Below, piece by piece: positions 42,981 through 55,171 of a stretch of 64,000 nucleotides of DNA. Numbering within the stretch: position 1 is the stretch's first letter; the number at the start of each line of letters is the position of its first letter. The stretch covers positions 38,789 through 102,788 of the forward strand of contig DF240757.1 of assembly GCA_000507305.1 (NCBI GenBank). The letters are read 5' to 3'. The notes below the pieces were generated by a model. It was not told where the DNA came from, did not search any database, and worked only from the letters and a program-made list of their open reading frames with translations. The translations under genes and the position numbers were made by a program. This stretch comes from Breviolum minutum Mf 1.05b.01 (Eukaryota; Sar; Dinophyceae; Suessiales; Symbiodiniaceae).

Positions 42981-45900
42981 CCGCGGCAAAGTATTTGTAT
43001 TTGATCCTGAATTTCCCTCATCGCATAATCAAGATGGATATGGATGGCGGAAATCAGGTGCTCTCAAACAGCTGCAACATGTTGCCATATAGTTACATGG
43101 CGGGTATTTTCTGGTTGGTGACCCTGCCAATTAGTAGTTTATGGTTTCGTAAACGCAACCTCATAATTTGATGTTGGTGTATTTAGTGTATTTAATGTCA
43201 AAAATTAAGAATATGCACAGGTACCTCACCCAGACATATGTGGATCAGTGGATGATTTAACTTGCCACTGTAAAGACGGCAGGCGATCATCTTGGATGGA
43301 CTGGGACATCCGTTCCCTGGATGCACATGATTGGTACTTCGATCGGCCAACGGCCAACGTGTCAGTTGTCAATTTCCCAAGGCATGGCATTGCAGTGGAT
43401 GACCGCCACAAGAAGATGTGCCCCCCCGAAGTGGTGATGGAAATTCACGAACACGACGAAAACATGTTCCGGTTTATGTATGTTTTTGTTCATGTTACGT
43501 TTTGTTCCGGTTCGTTGGTTTCATGTTTCACATTGATGCCGGAACCATTTACATGCGGGATTGGTTTTCAGCAGTGTGTCACTTAATTGTCTCCGCTTTT
43601 TGACATTTAGTGCCCTTTGTAGAGAGAGTCTCACTGAGCTGCAATGCCAGTTCCTTGCACAATTTCTTCCTCACTGCTATTGCGTCAGATTTTTTACCAG
43701 ATTGTAGGCCATTCATTCTTGGACCAAATAAGTCGTCACATTTTGGTGAGCATCATATGCTTCAAAGTCAGAGTGCCAAAGAAAAAAGAACATGGTAACA
43801 TGACCATCAATTTGGGACCAGTTTTTGGTGGTCCTGGATTTTCACCACGAGCCACCTGCAGGTACTTTGGTGTCTCCGATGACAAGTCCGACCGTCTCAT
43901 GCGTGCAGATCTCACAGGTCACAACTTGGAGGAGTTGTGTGGTGCTTTGGGCAGATGAGAACGGTCATAATATGATGGTGTCAAGCATGCAGAAGACGCA
44001 CACAAAAAAGGTTGATTTAATTTATATAGATTTAGTAGAAAAGGAACAACTCATAGTATTGTACAATATACCACTCACGCTCTTCTGGATTTGATTATAT
44101 ACTTGAATTTCTTGGAATTCAATGCTCCTTTTGCACGTCCTTGCAGGAGCTGGTTGAAGATGTTCACCTTGGTGGTATTACAATTGATGCCGAGAACAAG
44201 CACGTCTACTGGACTGCTGCTTGGCAGTCCCACAACATTGATGACCCAGGAAAAAAAACTGGCAAGTTTATATTGGCAAACTCATGGAAGATAGACCGAC
44301 ACCCATAGATTCATAGATGATTTCTTTACTTGTGTGTCAAAAACCTGGTCACTTTTTTTAAAACGGTATTAATTTCGGTTGCAATGGGTTCAGGGTTGGG
44401 ACCTCGACGATTGATCCCAAGGAGTTGAGGGAAGGTCGCTTGCAGCGTTCCAACTTAGAAGGCTCCGAGCTACGGACTTTGGTCACCGACTTGCAAGATC
44501 CAGGCGGACCTTTGGTTCCTCATTGGTGATGGGTGCTGCTAAAAAGCGATAGATTTGAGGTTCCATTTACTGGATGAATCAAATATAACAATGATATATA
44601 GATGATTATATATATATATAGCTAAATGATGCTAAATGATACTAAATGATAAACTTTGTATTTGCTGTCAGGAGTGCATGCTTTATATCCGTGCTCCATG
44701 GCACCGTTTCATGTGTTCCTTTGATGGTTTGTTCAAGTTTCTCTTTTTTTGGTGGTCATTTGTTTTTTTTCCAAGAGTTGATGCCTTCCTGGAACCAATC
44801 AAAATTTCATGCAAAGGTTTCGAAATATGAGTTTCCTATTCCACATGTGGGACATGGACTCGTTCCACAGGTGGCTTGGACTTGGACCTTCACGTGGCTT
44901 GACTTACGTGGGAATGGGTGCCAAGGCACGACCCATCGAAAGTGGAGAGTCACTAGTGTATTTCTCTGACACCCTGATAACACCCCTTGATTTGTTAAGA
45001 GCAATCCTGAGAACATAAGTGAATACAAGAGGATGTGCAATGTGCATATTGGCCAAAAGGGTTAAGTTTCCACAGCTGCCTGACGCAGCATATTCGGAGC
45101 TTTCCTACTTTGTTATCGCTCCTCAATTTTGTTCATTTTCCATTATTTTTTGCATATGGATACAATGATCAATAACAGGTGACGATTCCAACAACTCTTT
45201 TCAACAAGGCTGGACGTCTCTATTGGTGTGACCAAACCGGGTGGGAGTCGACCAGCAGGACTGGGAATGACCATCATTCCATCTAGTTGGCAACAGGTGG
45301 GTCAAAAGCCTCTCCATTGTGACAATTGATTTGAAGTAGAACACGACCAATGAATTTTATCGGACTGTTTTAAAACGGGATCCCATTGTTTTTTTTGATT
45401 CTTTTCCGCCTCAGTTTTGGGATTTTTTTTCTGCATTTCTGTTTCCGGGGTTGAAGCTGTAGATTTTTCCGGTTCAACCAGAAACCTATGAAGATGGGTC
45501 GAAGGGATCGAAGCAGAAAAAAAAAATCTACTTGGAATTTTGTGTGCAGGTTTCTGCTAGTTTCTCACAGGTTTTCTTTGTTTGGAAAACGGTGTGGGTG
45601 ACAGATCGTGACTGATGGAGACTGTGTTTGTCTACCGTTGAGTTGTTTCAAGTGACACCTTATGCCTCTAACATGAAGGATGTGCTTTTATCCACTGAGT
45701 TTTCATCTTTATGTTTTATGTGCAGTATATAATATGAACTTGCCGCAAATATCAGGATCCAGACCTCTTTGCTCAATGGCTCTGACGTGACGGTTCTGCA
45801 CGACGCGCGCCTTGCTTTGCAGAGTTAGAGAAAGTGGCTCGAGACTGAACACGTTGAGATGCAAGCTGTTTTCTAGTAAGCCTGTACTTAAAATGCATCA

Positions 45901-48900
45901 AATACACATTGTACCATATTGTATACCTTGCTGCCCTTTGCACACTTATTTGATGCGTGTCGGCAGGCAACATAGGCATTCAAAAATTGTATACAGAAAG
46001 GGAGAATTGACATTACCCGATGTGAGAGGTTGAATGTGTCACCACTGTGTGGGATTTGTTCAATTGAGCAGCGAAGAAAACCACTCGTGTAATAAGTAGT
46101 AAGGCTGTTAATGTCAGATGGCTCCGCGAAAGCTAAAATGCTGGCCGCGAAAGATTCGCGAAAGAGTTTGTAACACTGATCTCTTGCGAAAGCTTCGCGA
46201 AAGCCGAAAAATGTATATGACAAATGTTTGATTCATTTGTACGAAATGGGAGATGTGAGCAAAGTACACTGCTAGGATACTACTAGGATGAGATTGGATA
46301 AGGTTGATGTTGTCGTAAAGGAGCGTTGTGGGTCCAGAAAGGTTGGTGCAAATAAAGAAGTGGAATTGCGGTCCTCAAAAATATCCGTGGAAATCCGCGA
46401 AAGTCGCGCGAAAGCTGCGCGAAAGGCGCGCGAAAGCTGAGGTGCCCAATCAGAGGCCCTTACCCCACGAACTCACGTCTAATAAATATATGTTTCCCTT
46501 TTATGTACTATATATATGAAGTATCTATGGCTGTGTTTGGGTGCCGGAACTGGTTCATGAAGGTGAGCAAGGACAAACGACATCTGTTTTCACAAGATCC
46601 GCCGCGAAAACTCGCGAAAGATAGAATACAGGTCGCCAAACGTTGAGGAAAGCTCATGGCGAAAGATCATGTGATTAGAATGGAATGTGCAAGGCTTTCT
46701 TTTACTGAAACATGATGATGTATTGTTATACATTAATTTGTTTTCACGGTATTCCCCGCGAAAGCTCGCGAAAACAACTTTGCTGTGATTGATGCTCGCG
46801 AAAGCTAAAACTCAGGTCGCGAAAGATTCGCGAAAGATCATGGCGAAAGACCCTGTGATTTTAACAAAATCTAAAAGGGTTTTTGACACAGCTCAATTAG
46901 GTTCGAGGCCTGTCTCTTAGAAGAAAACACGGAAATACACAGCTTCACAGCCTCACTCACCCCCGGAATTGCTTTGCCGTGAGAGTTCACGGCAATTTCC
47001 ATCAATTTCCTATGGCATGCTGTGCCTGCCCAATTTGTTTTTGTTTCCCCTGCGAGCTTGAGGGTCTTGTTCAGTCCAGGCGTCTAATTGAGACGGTGTG
47101 GAGCCATACCCGAGAGAGAGAGAGAGAGGAGGGAGAGATAANNNNNACTACCGACGAGAGAGAGAGAGAGAGGGAGAGATAAGCCAAAGCAATACATGAT
47201 CAAAGACACACCTGCAATTTGCCAGCATTTTCTCACAGCAAGGAAATTTCCCATGGATGTGGCTGTGGATGGACAACATGGCAAGCTGCAACTTGGCCAA
47301 CTGGACACAAAAATACAAGACGTCATGCAATGTCCTATTCCAATCAATACTTGTTGCTCCCTTCTTTGCTCAACGCAAAACTCACCCATGCCCACATGGG
47401 TTGCATGCTCAGACATTTTGTCACTTGAACTATCTTCCATGGTCCCATGGGTCATGGAACGTGTGTTTTGGCTGAGGTACTGGACTGATGCTGGGTCCTT
47501 TGAAGTCACCCGCTCCAACCTCGACGGCACTGATGTCGAGGTGATCCAAAACAAGTCCGTGTGAAGCTCATGGTGAAACATGGAGAGAGCAACAAAACGT
47601 CAGGCAGCAATTAAAACATATTAAAACTGGAAGCAACATCGTTGTGAAATCCTTCATAGGTTGTACATTGACCCCATTCTTTGATCAAACAATTGCAGTG
47701 TCATTGAAAGCTTGATTTGCAACACATGAGTCCTTGGCATTTTATGTCCCTCCTGTGGTTTCAGATATGGATGTGTTTGGGGCCATTTATGCTTCAGTAC
47801 ACATCATGGAAGGCATCATATTACATCATGAGCCGTGTCAGCAAGGAAGCTGTGAATGAGTCCGCAAAAAAAGGTAGCGACTTAGCTGCAGATTAAATTA
47901 GAGCTGGCAAGGAGACGGAGTCAATCACTTGACACGTGATCATCCAAAGTCAAAGAGGGAAAGTTGCTTTAACATGCTTTATCATTCTTTAACTTTGCTA
48001 GGAAGATGTGGGAAGATCACGTGGCTAGCAGCTAGCAAGACAAAACAACACGAGATGCTTTTGATTCATGGCGTGTCTCTGAAACCAAGTGATATGTCGA
48101 TTTTTCCAGGCTTTGCCGACAACTTGCCAATGAACCTTGAGAATATTACCACATCTCACTCCCCAAAAGCAAAAAATCATTATTCCATGTCCTTCCCATG
48201 CAACATGCCGCCCGCCAAAAAAACATGTCATACTAGAGATGGAAACCCGCACCAGTTGAGATGTTTTTCTGTGAACTGGATAACCAGATATCTTTTATCA
48301 AGCAAACCAAGGACACATCACTGGCTTGCATGATCCTCATGGTATTGTTCTTCATCAAGGCACAGAGCTAGGCTTTTTGGAGGTGAGGTCCTATGCCCTG
48401 GTATTGTAGCTGTGTCCTACTTGTAACTGGAAAACCCATTGAAAATCTTTAACTGAACCCATTCATTTTGACCAACAACCAACTCATGCATGATGGTTTT
48501 CAGACAATTTCGGACACCATTTTGTTTCCTCAGCCCCCAACTGGAAGGCAAGATCTATTTCACCTTGCTTGGCACGGCATATGCGAAAATTGGCGGACCC
48601 TCCATCTCTCGAAATGGCAAGTTGCAGCGCTGTGATTTGGACGGCAGCACCTCAGCTTGCAGGTAAACTGTGAGAGTCCAACTTGCTGTGATTGCATATC
48701 CGGTTAGCTGACTAGCCAAACAGGAACCAAGTTACATGAAACAATGTGCATCATTGATTTTAAACGTTGGATTATCGATTGTTGTGAGATGAATGGATCG
48801 TTGCACTTGTACATGTTTGTACTGGGTATGATTTTCAGGGAGGATGACCAGGGCATTGCTGATACCCTAGTGACTCCCATTTGGATCATCATGCTAGAGA

Positions 48901-49642
48901 AGCTGAAAAACGTATGCATAAAGGATCATAAAAGCGTATTCAAAATGATTCAAAAGGCCTCATAAAGCACGTCGCATCAGATAGAATAACTGGAAGCGCC
49001 TTTTGACTCAAGCATCATGGTTGACTTGTCATATTGTATCCTGTGGCTCCATTTTGAGCCTCATTCCTGTGCGAGTTGGTCAAGCTTGAAACGAGGCAAC
49101 TTGGAAACGCTCGCAGAGTTTGGGTCGACCCAGCCAGTATCCATTGCCCTTAGCACTGTTGATGCGGAAAGTCGCGTGAATGGTGAACTTTGATGCGGGC
49201 AAAAAACGTGTTGCTATTGTTGCTGGATTCTGGCTACAAAGGGTTGTTTTGGCATAGCTGTGCGGGAAAGCAGGAAATTGTATGCACTTACAACCAGAAC
49301 GTCCGAGGAGACGCCAGCATTGCACAAGCTAAAGACCAGAAAGGAGTGATTAGTTACCCTAGTGGCTGGGCCCCTCGGGAGTTTTTGCAAATTTAGATGC
49401 ATCGCTGAGTGTGACTGATCTTTCATAGGGGAATCTGGGAATATAATCTTGCAACGGATTTTCCCAATGGCATGATGGGCACGGTGCTCAAATTTGAGCC
49501 TTTGTTTTGTGGGGACCCATGGATGGACGTTCTGGTTCAAGGTCATATGACCAACGACAGTTTTACAAGGAAGCAAGACAACCTGCACAGCACAGGAAGG
49601 ATGATCCACCTGTACCTGAGCTGTTTTGTCGGTTCTTTGTAG
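42981..49642 (+). CDS. Multi-exon LDL-receptor class B (YWTD) beta-propeller protein
   Basis: Exons with the repeat pattern 'I-x-(V/I)-D..(Y/F)WT(D/A)..R.(D/N)LDG': 42981-43057 (PHRIIKMDMDGGNQ); 43221-~43475 (VVNFPRHGIAVDDRHKKM); 43862-43953 (SDDKSDRLMRADLTGHNLEE); 44147-44290 (GGITIDAENKHVYWTAAW); 44394-44525 (REGRLQRSNLEGSELRTLV); 45179-45240 (NKAGRLYWCDQTG); 47477-~47555 (YWTDAGSFEVTRSNLDGTDV); ~48285-48382 (GHITGLHDPHGIVLHQG); 48504-48662 (GKIYFT.. GKLQRCDLDGS); 49429-49642 (IWEYNLATDFPNGMMGTVLK, to TAG). The YWTD class forms a six-bladed propeller, usually extracellular and ligand-binding. Here at least eight blade-like units are seen. Acceptors are mostly AG|G. The last exon may belong to a neighbour. 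No signal peptide found. Confidence 0.62.
46121..46850 (+). repeat. Cluster of GCGAAAG / TCGCGAAAG motifs in an intron
   Basis: About 20 copies in four clumps (46120-46205, 46385-46440, 46600-46670, 46755-46850). Two clumps share a longer unit: GCGAAAGCTAAAAT..GCGAAAGATTCGCGAAAG (46121) and GCGAAAGCTAAAACTCAGGT then CGCGAAAGATTCGCGAAAG (46797). It lies in the long intron between propeller exons at 45.2 and 47.5 kb. Confidence 0.88.
47112..47181. other. Assembly gap (5 N) inside a GA microsatellite
   Basis: NNNNN at 47142-47146. The sequence before (GAGAGAGAGAGAGAGGAGGG, AGAGATAA) and after (GAGAGAGAGAGAGAGAGGGA, GAGATAAG) is nearly the same, so the junction looks like an unresolved overlap. 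Confidence 0.95.
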
Positions 49643-49723
49643 TACTCAGTCACTTAGTCTCGAACTTGAGACTTAGTTACACCATCCAACTCAAACAGCA
49701 GCCTACAAAAAGTCTGGCAAGCC

Positions 49724-49876
49724 ATGGCTGACCCTGACAAAGGGGCTAAGAAAAGGCTCCGAGCAGCGGCCAGAGCCGCGCTCAAAAGAACTAAGCGTAC
49801 ACCTGCTGCAACTGATGCGCAGGCCACTACAGAACACATAAACAGCCCGTGTTTGTTTTTGTCAACGTTTGGCTGA
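49724..49876 (+). CDS. Small basic ORF (50 aa), unrecognised
   Basis: ATG in good context (gccATGg) to TGA 49874-49876. MADPDKGAKKRLRAAARAAL and KRTKRTPAATDAQATTEH, then a hydrophobic end. Ala/Lys/Arg-rich first half suggests DNA binding or a targeting segment. Could be exon 1 of a longer gene. Confidence 0.3.
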   Translation: MADPDKGAKKRLRAAARAALKRTKRTPAATDAQATTEHINSPCLFLSTFG

Positions 49877-50062
49877 TACTTTTGGGTGACCGGAAACTGT
49901 GCAAATAAAGTGGAGATTAAGGAGGATCACATACAAAAATCAAAATGTGATCATGTGTGATTTTTTTGGTTGACACTGTGGCACTGTTACTGGGAGTGGG
50001 GGTTTGCTCCAAAAATCTTTCTTTTCAGAGTCTGATTGGATGCTCGGGAGCATGGATCCACC

Positions 50063-50173
50063 ATGTTTGAGGTCGAGGAACTCTTGACGGATCCGGAGCA
50101 ACTGAGATTCAAATGCGAGACCAGATTTGTTAGCTGTGGAAGTTGGATGTTGTCAGCGAAAAGAGCTGCCTAG
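50063..50173 (+). CDS. Possible first exon of the U-box-like gene
   Basis: Starts with ATG after ccacc. Reads MFEVEELLTDPEQLRFKCET then RFVSCGSW. Acidic and helical. The frame closes at TAG 50171-50173 if unspliced. Its link to the next exon is only positional. Confidence 0.3.
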   Translation: MFEVEELLTDPEQLRFKCETRFVSCGSWMLSAKRAA

Positions 50174-50379
50174 GGGTATCTCCAACCTTTGCATGGGATG
50201 ATGGGGGAACGCCAAGCTTCCTGATGTTTCTTGATACTTTTTGCATGTGCATCAAGAAATGTTTGTTGACAATTTTCAAGTTGTTTTGGCAGTGAGTGTC
50301 ATCCCGCTTCATTGTTTTTGATGACTTTTGCACGGGTTCCCTCTATCTTTGACATCTGGGATTCCCCAACTCCCTTGGC

Positions 50380-50459
50380 GCAATAAGTCAGAAGTCGAGC
50401 TAAGGAAATATTGCTGTCCCATCCTACAGTGTTTGATGGATGAACCAGTCGTTGCAGAG
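50380..50459 (+). CDS. U-box-like exon
   Basis: Reads RNKSEVELRKYCCPILQCLM then DEPVVAE, followed by GAG|GCCTGG, a possible GC donor. 'L-R-x-(F/Y)-x-CPI-x-x-x-x-M-x-(D/E)-PVV' is the first strand-turn of the U-box, the E2-binding domain of a class of ubiquitin ligases. The following GHTYER part would be on the next exon, which I could not place. Moderately convincing. Confidence 0.42.
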
Positions 50460-51219
50460 GCCTGGGCTTTGAGATTTATCCATTTCACAGCCAATGGGAG
50501 ACTCCAGTTAAACACACAGAAAAAAAACAAGAAACACAGGTTCAGGTTGATGACATTTTTCAATACCCATGATGACCACCGACCATGAGGCTCAAGATGA
50601 ATTCTGGGATGATGGTAAATAATATTGCATACTGTAATGGATGATTAATCTGAAGCATGAGCTGATCATAAGTGATCATAGCTACCATAGCCGACGTTTG
50701 GCACTCCAGGATGGTTTCACCTATGAACGTCATGGTATTCAGTCAGCCTTGAGTCATCGCTGGCGCAGTCCGATGACCGGTTGCGATATGGGGGACACAG
50801 TTCCTTAACCAATCACGTGTAGCTGTGAAACGACTTGATACATCTATGAGGGCCAAGGTATAGCCACTATATAGCCACTATATAGTCGGCTTTTGCGAGA
50901 GGAAACGCTATGTATACAAGGGCAGGACTGCGTGAATCTTGAAGTGGATAGATCTTCAGCATTCAAGATGATATCGGAGTTTCACTAACAACAATTTCAA
51001 GGTCTAGGCATGTCAGTAGCCTTGGTGAAAATAGTGACACGACGCCAGGCCTAGAATCATCCTTGCTGCATGTGGTGTTTTTTTGGTGACAAGTAAAACC
51101 TGGAAGTCGTCCAGTTATTTGACCTCCATCACTTCTCCAAAAACAATCCCTGGGTCACAGACGGTCATGCCGACTCCCCACCCATACTGACTTACATTTG
51201 AGGTCCTGCCTATCAACAG

Positions 51220-51310
51220 ATTAAGATCTGAGATCAAATCCTACAAGGATGAAGTCGTTGCAAAGATCATCGACCTTGTCCCTTGCCTTGCAAAAATTAC
51301 AAGGCACTAG
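51220..51310 (+). CDS. Exon of a helical protein
   Basis: After TCAACAG the frame reads LRSEIKSYKDEVVAKIIDLV then PCLAKITR. Amphipathic helix composition. No family. Confidence 0.4.
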
Positions 51311-51671
51311 TCACTTGAAGTGACCATGGATTATCGAGTCGACTATGAGATACGATGATTGTTAGTTCACAGCTTGGGATGCTGGAAATTGCTGCAATAT
51401 GTTTAGCAATACTTGAGAACAGTTTGTTTATTTAGGTGTTGATGATTATTGCGATGCTTGATGGCGTACGTGTTGTGCGGTGCTGTTTGCTGATATTGGT
51501 GATCATAGTGAGTATAATATAGTATAATATATTGATGGTGTTGATTATGAAACTAAACAGTGTTTGCTGATAGATTGTGAAATTGAATTTTGATGTGGGT
51601 GACTGTTAGGGCAATGATGATCATGAATGAATACAGATGAATACACAAGACATCATAAGACACTATTAGCA

Positions 51672-51675
51672 GTAC

Positions 51676-51730
<55 letters not shown>

Positions 51731-51732
51731 AT
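51672..51732 (+). repeat. (TTG)n microsatellite, ~20 units
   Basis: Uninterrupted TTG/TGT repeat. It produces long Leu, Cys or (minus strand) Thr frames that are not evidence of a gene. Confidence 0.97.
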
Positions 51733-51735
51733 GCA

Positions 51736-51897
51736 CCCACGGTCCCCAAGAATCACCAAACGTCCTTCTCCACTTCAAGGTGCCCAGACTCGAATCACCG
51801 AGTCGGGCAGCGAAACTGCTGGATCGGGCGGAGGAATTTCTTCGTCAAAGCATGCAGTTGGACAACAAGAGATTGAAAGCTGTTTTGCACTTACGTT
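51736..51897 (+). CDS. Exon of a helical protein
   Basis: Reads LLHFKVPRLESPSRAAKLLD then RAEEFLRQSMQLDNKRLKAV and ends at a GT donor (ACGTT|GTAAGC). Strong amphipathic-helix pattern. It begins just after the TTG repeat, so the true 5' edge is uncertain. Confidence 0.5.
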
Positions 51898-52141
51898 GTA
51901 AGCTACCTGTACAATACCATGGTGCAGCTGTCCCAGAGCCTCGACAGCTAACTGACACTTCATATTTTTTTGACTTGATAGTTTATGACATTGAAAGTAT
52001 TTGACATTTGATATGCGTGTGCGTGTGTGTTTTCGAAGTTGTGTTGCCTAACCGTATTGCATTGTTATATGCCAAAGGAATAGATTAGATTTTGATAGAT
52101 TTTGCTTACATTGGATTTTGTTTTTGCCCATTGCTTGTAAG

Positions 52142-52261
52142 GAGTTGCTTGATTTACTGCTGGGTGACAAGGAAGTCAAACCTTTGTTGGAGCTACTGGA
52201 GTCCTATGAAACGCTCCATGTCGCCGAGTGGACAGAATCTTTGGATTTTGACTCCTGGTAG
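52142..52261 (+). CDS. Exon of a helical protein
   Basis: After TGTAAG|G: ELLDLLLGDKEVKPLLELLE then SYETLHVAEWTESLDFDSW. It ends at TAG 52259-52261 or a GTAGTC donor at 52258. Leu-rich helices continue the style of the previous exon, so the two probably belong together. Confidence 0.5.
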   Translation, partial: ELLDLLLGDKEVKPLLELLESYETLHVAEWTESLDFDSW

Positions 52262-52783
52262 TCTTTAGATCTCACATGTAAGAGTTAAAGGTTGAAGTTG
52301 TTTTTGCATGTTTTTGCCTTGGAGTGCTTTTTAACCAGTGATTTGTTTCATGTTTGGGTGCGTTTGGTGATTTGCGAGTGTTGAAACTGTTGCAAGTTTT
52401 GATGTACGACTAATGATTCATATTTATATACACATTTTGCAGTATATGATATATATAAATATATATGTATGTACATAAAATAGGCTAGGTACATTAAGCT
52501 TTATAGTTTCCGCATTTTTGTGCATTGTCCTGTTGAATGTCTTGTCAAATCACTGTGTATTGTCATACTCCTACCTACGTTTCCCCAGAGCTACCGACAG
52601 AACAACAAGGATTTTTTAAATGGATATGATATTAAATTGAAACTAACCACTATTGTTCTTTGATAATGCCTGTTTGATTATTGATTACTGTAACCCTTTA
52701 TTTCTGGTGGTGGTAATTTTGGAGTATAGCTATTTGAATCCCATGATATTGAAATTTTCGTGTCAATTTTTTTGACTGCAAAG

Positions 52784-52963
52784 CTGAATTTGCTTCCAAC
52801 TGCCATCGAAATCGCTGCTCAGAACATGCTATGGGATCTTCACTGGGCCGGTTGGGAGAATGGCTTGAATCCACAGTGCCAACATTTGTTCGACTCGGAA
52901 CTGGTGTCGCGACTTGCTAAGTTGGCAAGCGACTTTCAGACTGAGGTGGTCGCTTGGATTTAG
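52784..52963 (+). CDS. Possible exon, helical
   Basis: Frame AKLNLLPTAIEIAAQNMLWD then LHWAGWENGLNPQCQHLFDS and ELVSRLAKLASDFQTEVVAW. Good composition, starts after a T-rich tract and GCAAAG, stop TAG at 52961-52963. No family. Confidence 0.42.
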   Translation: MNLLPTAIEIAAQNMLWDLHWAGWENGLNPQCQHLFDSELVSRLAKLASDFQTEVVAWI

Positions 52964-53819
52964 GATTTTCTTGTTTTTGTTTTTGGGGGGCGGAGATTCT
53001 TAGCCCATGTGATGGATGCGAATATATACTTGTTTAGTTTTGTCTGTTGAAGGTTGAGTGCTTTTTGTTAAGTTGGACGTATTTGTGAAAGTTAACCTTT
53101 CAGTTTTCGGTGTTTTGGCTTTTTTGTCACGTTTTTTCTATAAGTTGGGTTGGATTGGACATGCCACTGGTGGTTCGTTGCAAGGACAGTGTGAATGATT
53201 TATGGTCTGTGACTTCGACATTAGCCAAGCGCACAAAACTGAACTCTTGGGTGAAGACAGCGGCATTGGTTTTCACAAGTTTTTGGCAAGACTACATCGT
53301 TTTTAACGTCGATGCCGCTTGGAAGGTTGGAAAGGATTGGGAATTGGAAAGGTGCATTGGCAGGACAGGAGTGCTGGGGAGTCGATTGGGTATGTAGACT
53401 ATTGATTTGAAATGTCGTCGACTTGCAGGCATTGAGAGGGATGATGGTGAAGACAGGAAATTCATGCAAAAATTCCAAAAGTAGTCTCTAGTGTATTTAT
53501 CACTTCTGCTTGGATTGGATGGCTGCAGCATTCAAAAAGAGTGTTGGAAGATGTTGGAAGGTTTGCTTTGGTCACTAGAATTTTAAAGTGTTACTGTTCG
53601 TCTAACTTGCATGATCATCCAAGTATCGGCGTCGTGTAGGAAAGCAAAGGCTTGGCGATCATGATTTCACCCCGGCGGATGTCTACTCCTTTTTGGCACA
53701 GGTTGTCCGCTTGTCCCCCCCCCCAATAGTGTTCAAATCTCAGGGATGGATATTTAACAATGAATGACTTGTCAGGGTCTACAGTAGCTTTTCATGTTTT
53801 GAATCTTTCTTTGTTGAAG

Positions 53820-53979
53820 AAACTGGCTGCTCACATTGCGGCTGGCTGAGGTGAAATTAGGAAGCCTTTCCGAAGAGCTGCTGAAACTGGCAGCGACCTT
53901 CATGCAAGACCCCAAACTAGCCGCTGCACATGCTGAAGAGCTGCTTGAAAGGCATTGGCACAGAGCAAGACTTTCTTGA
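53820..53979 (+). CDS. Terminal exon of a helical protein
   Basis: After TTGAAG: NWLLTLRLAEVKLGSLSEEL then LKLAATFMQDPKLAAAHAEE and LLERHWHRARLS, TGA at 53977-53979. Two amphipathic helices. Together with the exons from 51.2 kb on it may form one all-helical protein. Confidence 0.5.
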
Positions 53980-54955
53980 TCAATCATTACAATCATATAG
54001 ATGATTGGGTGCGTACACGTGAACTATCAAATCAAAATCCAGATTGTAATGTACAGATGCAATTATAATTTTTTGGGCAATGTGGAAACCTCGCTGCACG
54101 GTTTGCAAAGTTGTTAGGCCACCGATTTGCAAAGAAGTTTGGGTGTCTCCATCAGCAAATGTCGGGGATAAGATGTGATGAGGGGACTCCTTTTCCAGGC
54201 TTAGCTAGCTTAGTTTCTGTGCAGATCTGATTCATAGTCTTTGAGGTTGTGGGGTTGTGATTTGCAGCTGCGACAAATCCAATTGCCGATGGATGAAAAG
54301 AGCATCTCAGCAGCCAAAGCTTTCGCAAGTCATCATGACACATGGATGCATGCAAATATATATATATATATACAAATTCAAATCGTCAATCAACATCAAA
54401 GATGATAAGACTCTTTCAACTAGTCTGAAAGAAAAAGGCAATCATCAAAGTGAATATTCATGACTCTTGACTCTTGTTTTTATGATTGCCATATTGCCGC
54501 CTCCAAGGAGCGGATGTTTTGCTGGAACTGGCAGAACGACAGATTGACGACCGTCAAGCGCCACTTGGAGTAGGTTGGTTGGAGCTGACAAACTCGATTT
54601 GATAGGTGAGAGGTTGTTGTAATGTCCTGTTCATGTTCTGATATGTTCTGTGTAGATCAAGTACCAGGCTTTACATACTGAATTCTGATGTTGATTGACA
54701 TCTACCCTACGAATGTCCAGTGAATAGCAGTGATGTTCTGACCGACTCTTTGCCCCTGCTCAACAAATGTTGTACCGGTGGTACCCTCTTTTGGAATTTC
54801 AGGATCCAGTTTTTATGCATGTTTTGGACTCATGTTTTGAAGTATTAATTAATACACTTTAGTTTGGCCACTGACCAACTATCAAAACCTCATATTTCAA
54901 ATGATTGGATGGTTCTTTGTCTTCCGGAAACATGCCGGGAGCATCTGGGAACATA
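53980..54955. other. No gene assigned
   Basis: AT-rich, with an (AT)n tract near 54355-54372. Nothing convincing. Confidence 0.3.
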
Positions 54956-54959
54956 ACCC

Positions 54960-55171
54960 CCCCATTAAACAAACACCTTCAGGGCATTTGTTTTGTAGCC
55001 GCCAACTCACCAACTCGTAACCACAGCAGCAGTCGGTTAAGGAAATTGGATTTGTTGATGAAGGCTCGCGAATCTGATCCCCAGAATTGCCGTGTACGCA
55101 AAGCCTTGAAACCTTTGTACCTCGGTTGGGGGTGCTTCGTTGAGGAGTTGTTCCTTATGGGGTGGAGATGA
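54960..55171 (+). CDS. Possible exon, unrecognised
   Basis: Frame ..SRLRKLDLLMKARESDPQNC then RVRKALKPLYLGWGCFVEEL. The reverse strand is also open here, so the assignment is uncertain. Confidence 0.27.

Noticed and set aside
47084..47581. 165-codon minus-strand open frame
   Set aside because: It is antisense to the YWTD exon, crosses the N gap and owes its length to a GA repeat (Ser-Leu-Ser-Leu).
50724..50744. Partial match (CATGGTATTCAGT) to the giant element's end
   Set aside because: Only about 13 bases, with no neighbouring inverted partner or sub-terminal repeats.
51553..51759. Poly-Thr minus-strand frame
   Set aside because: A product of the TTG microsatellite.
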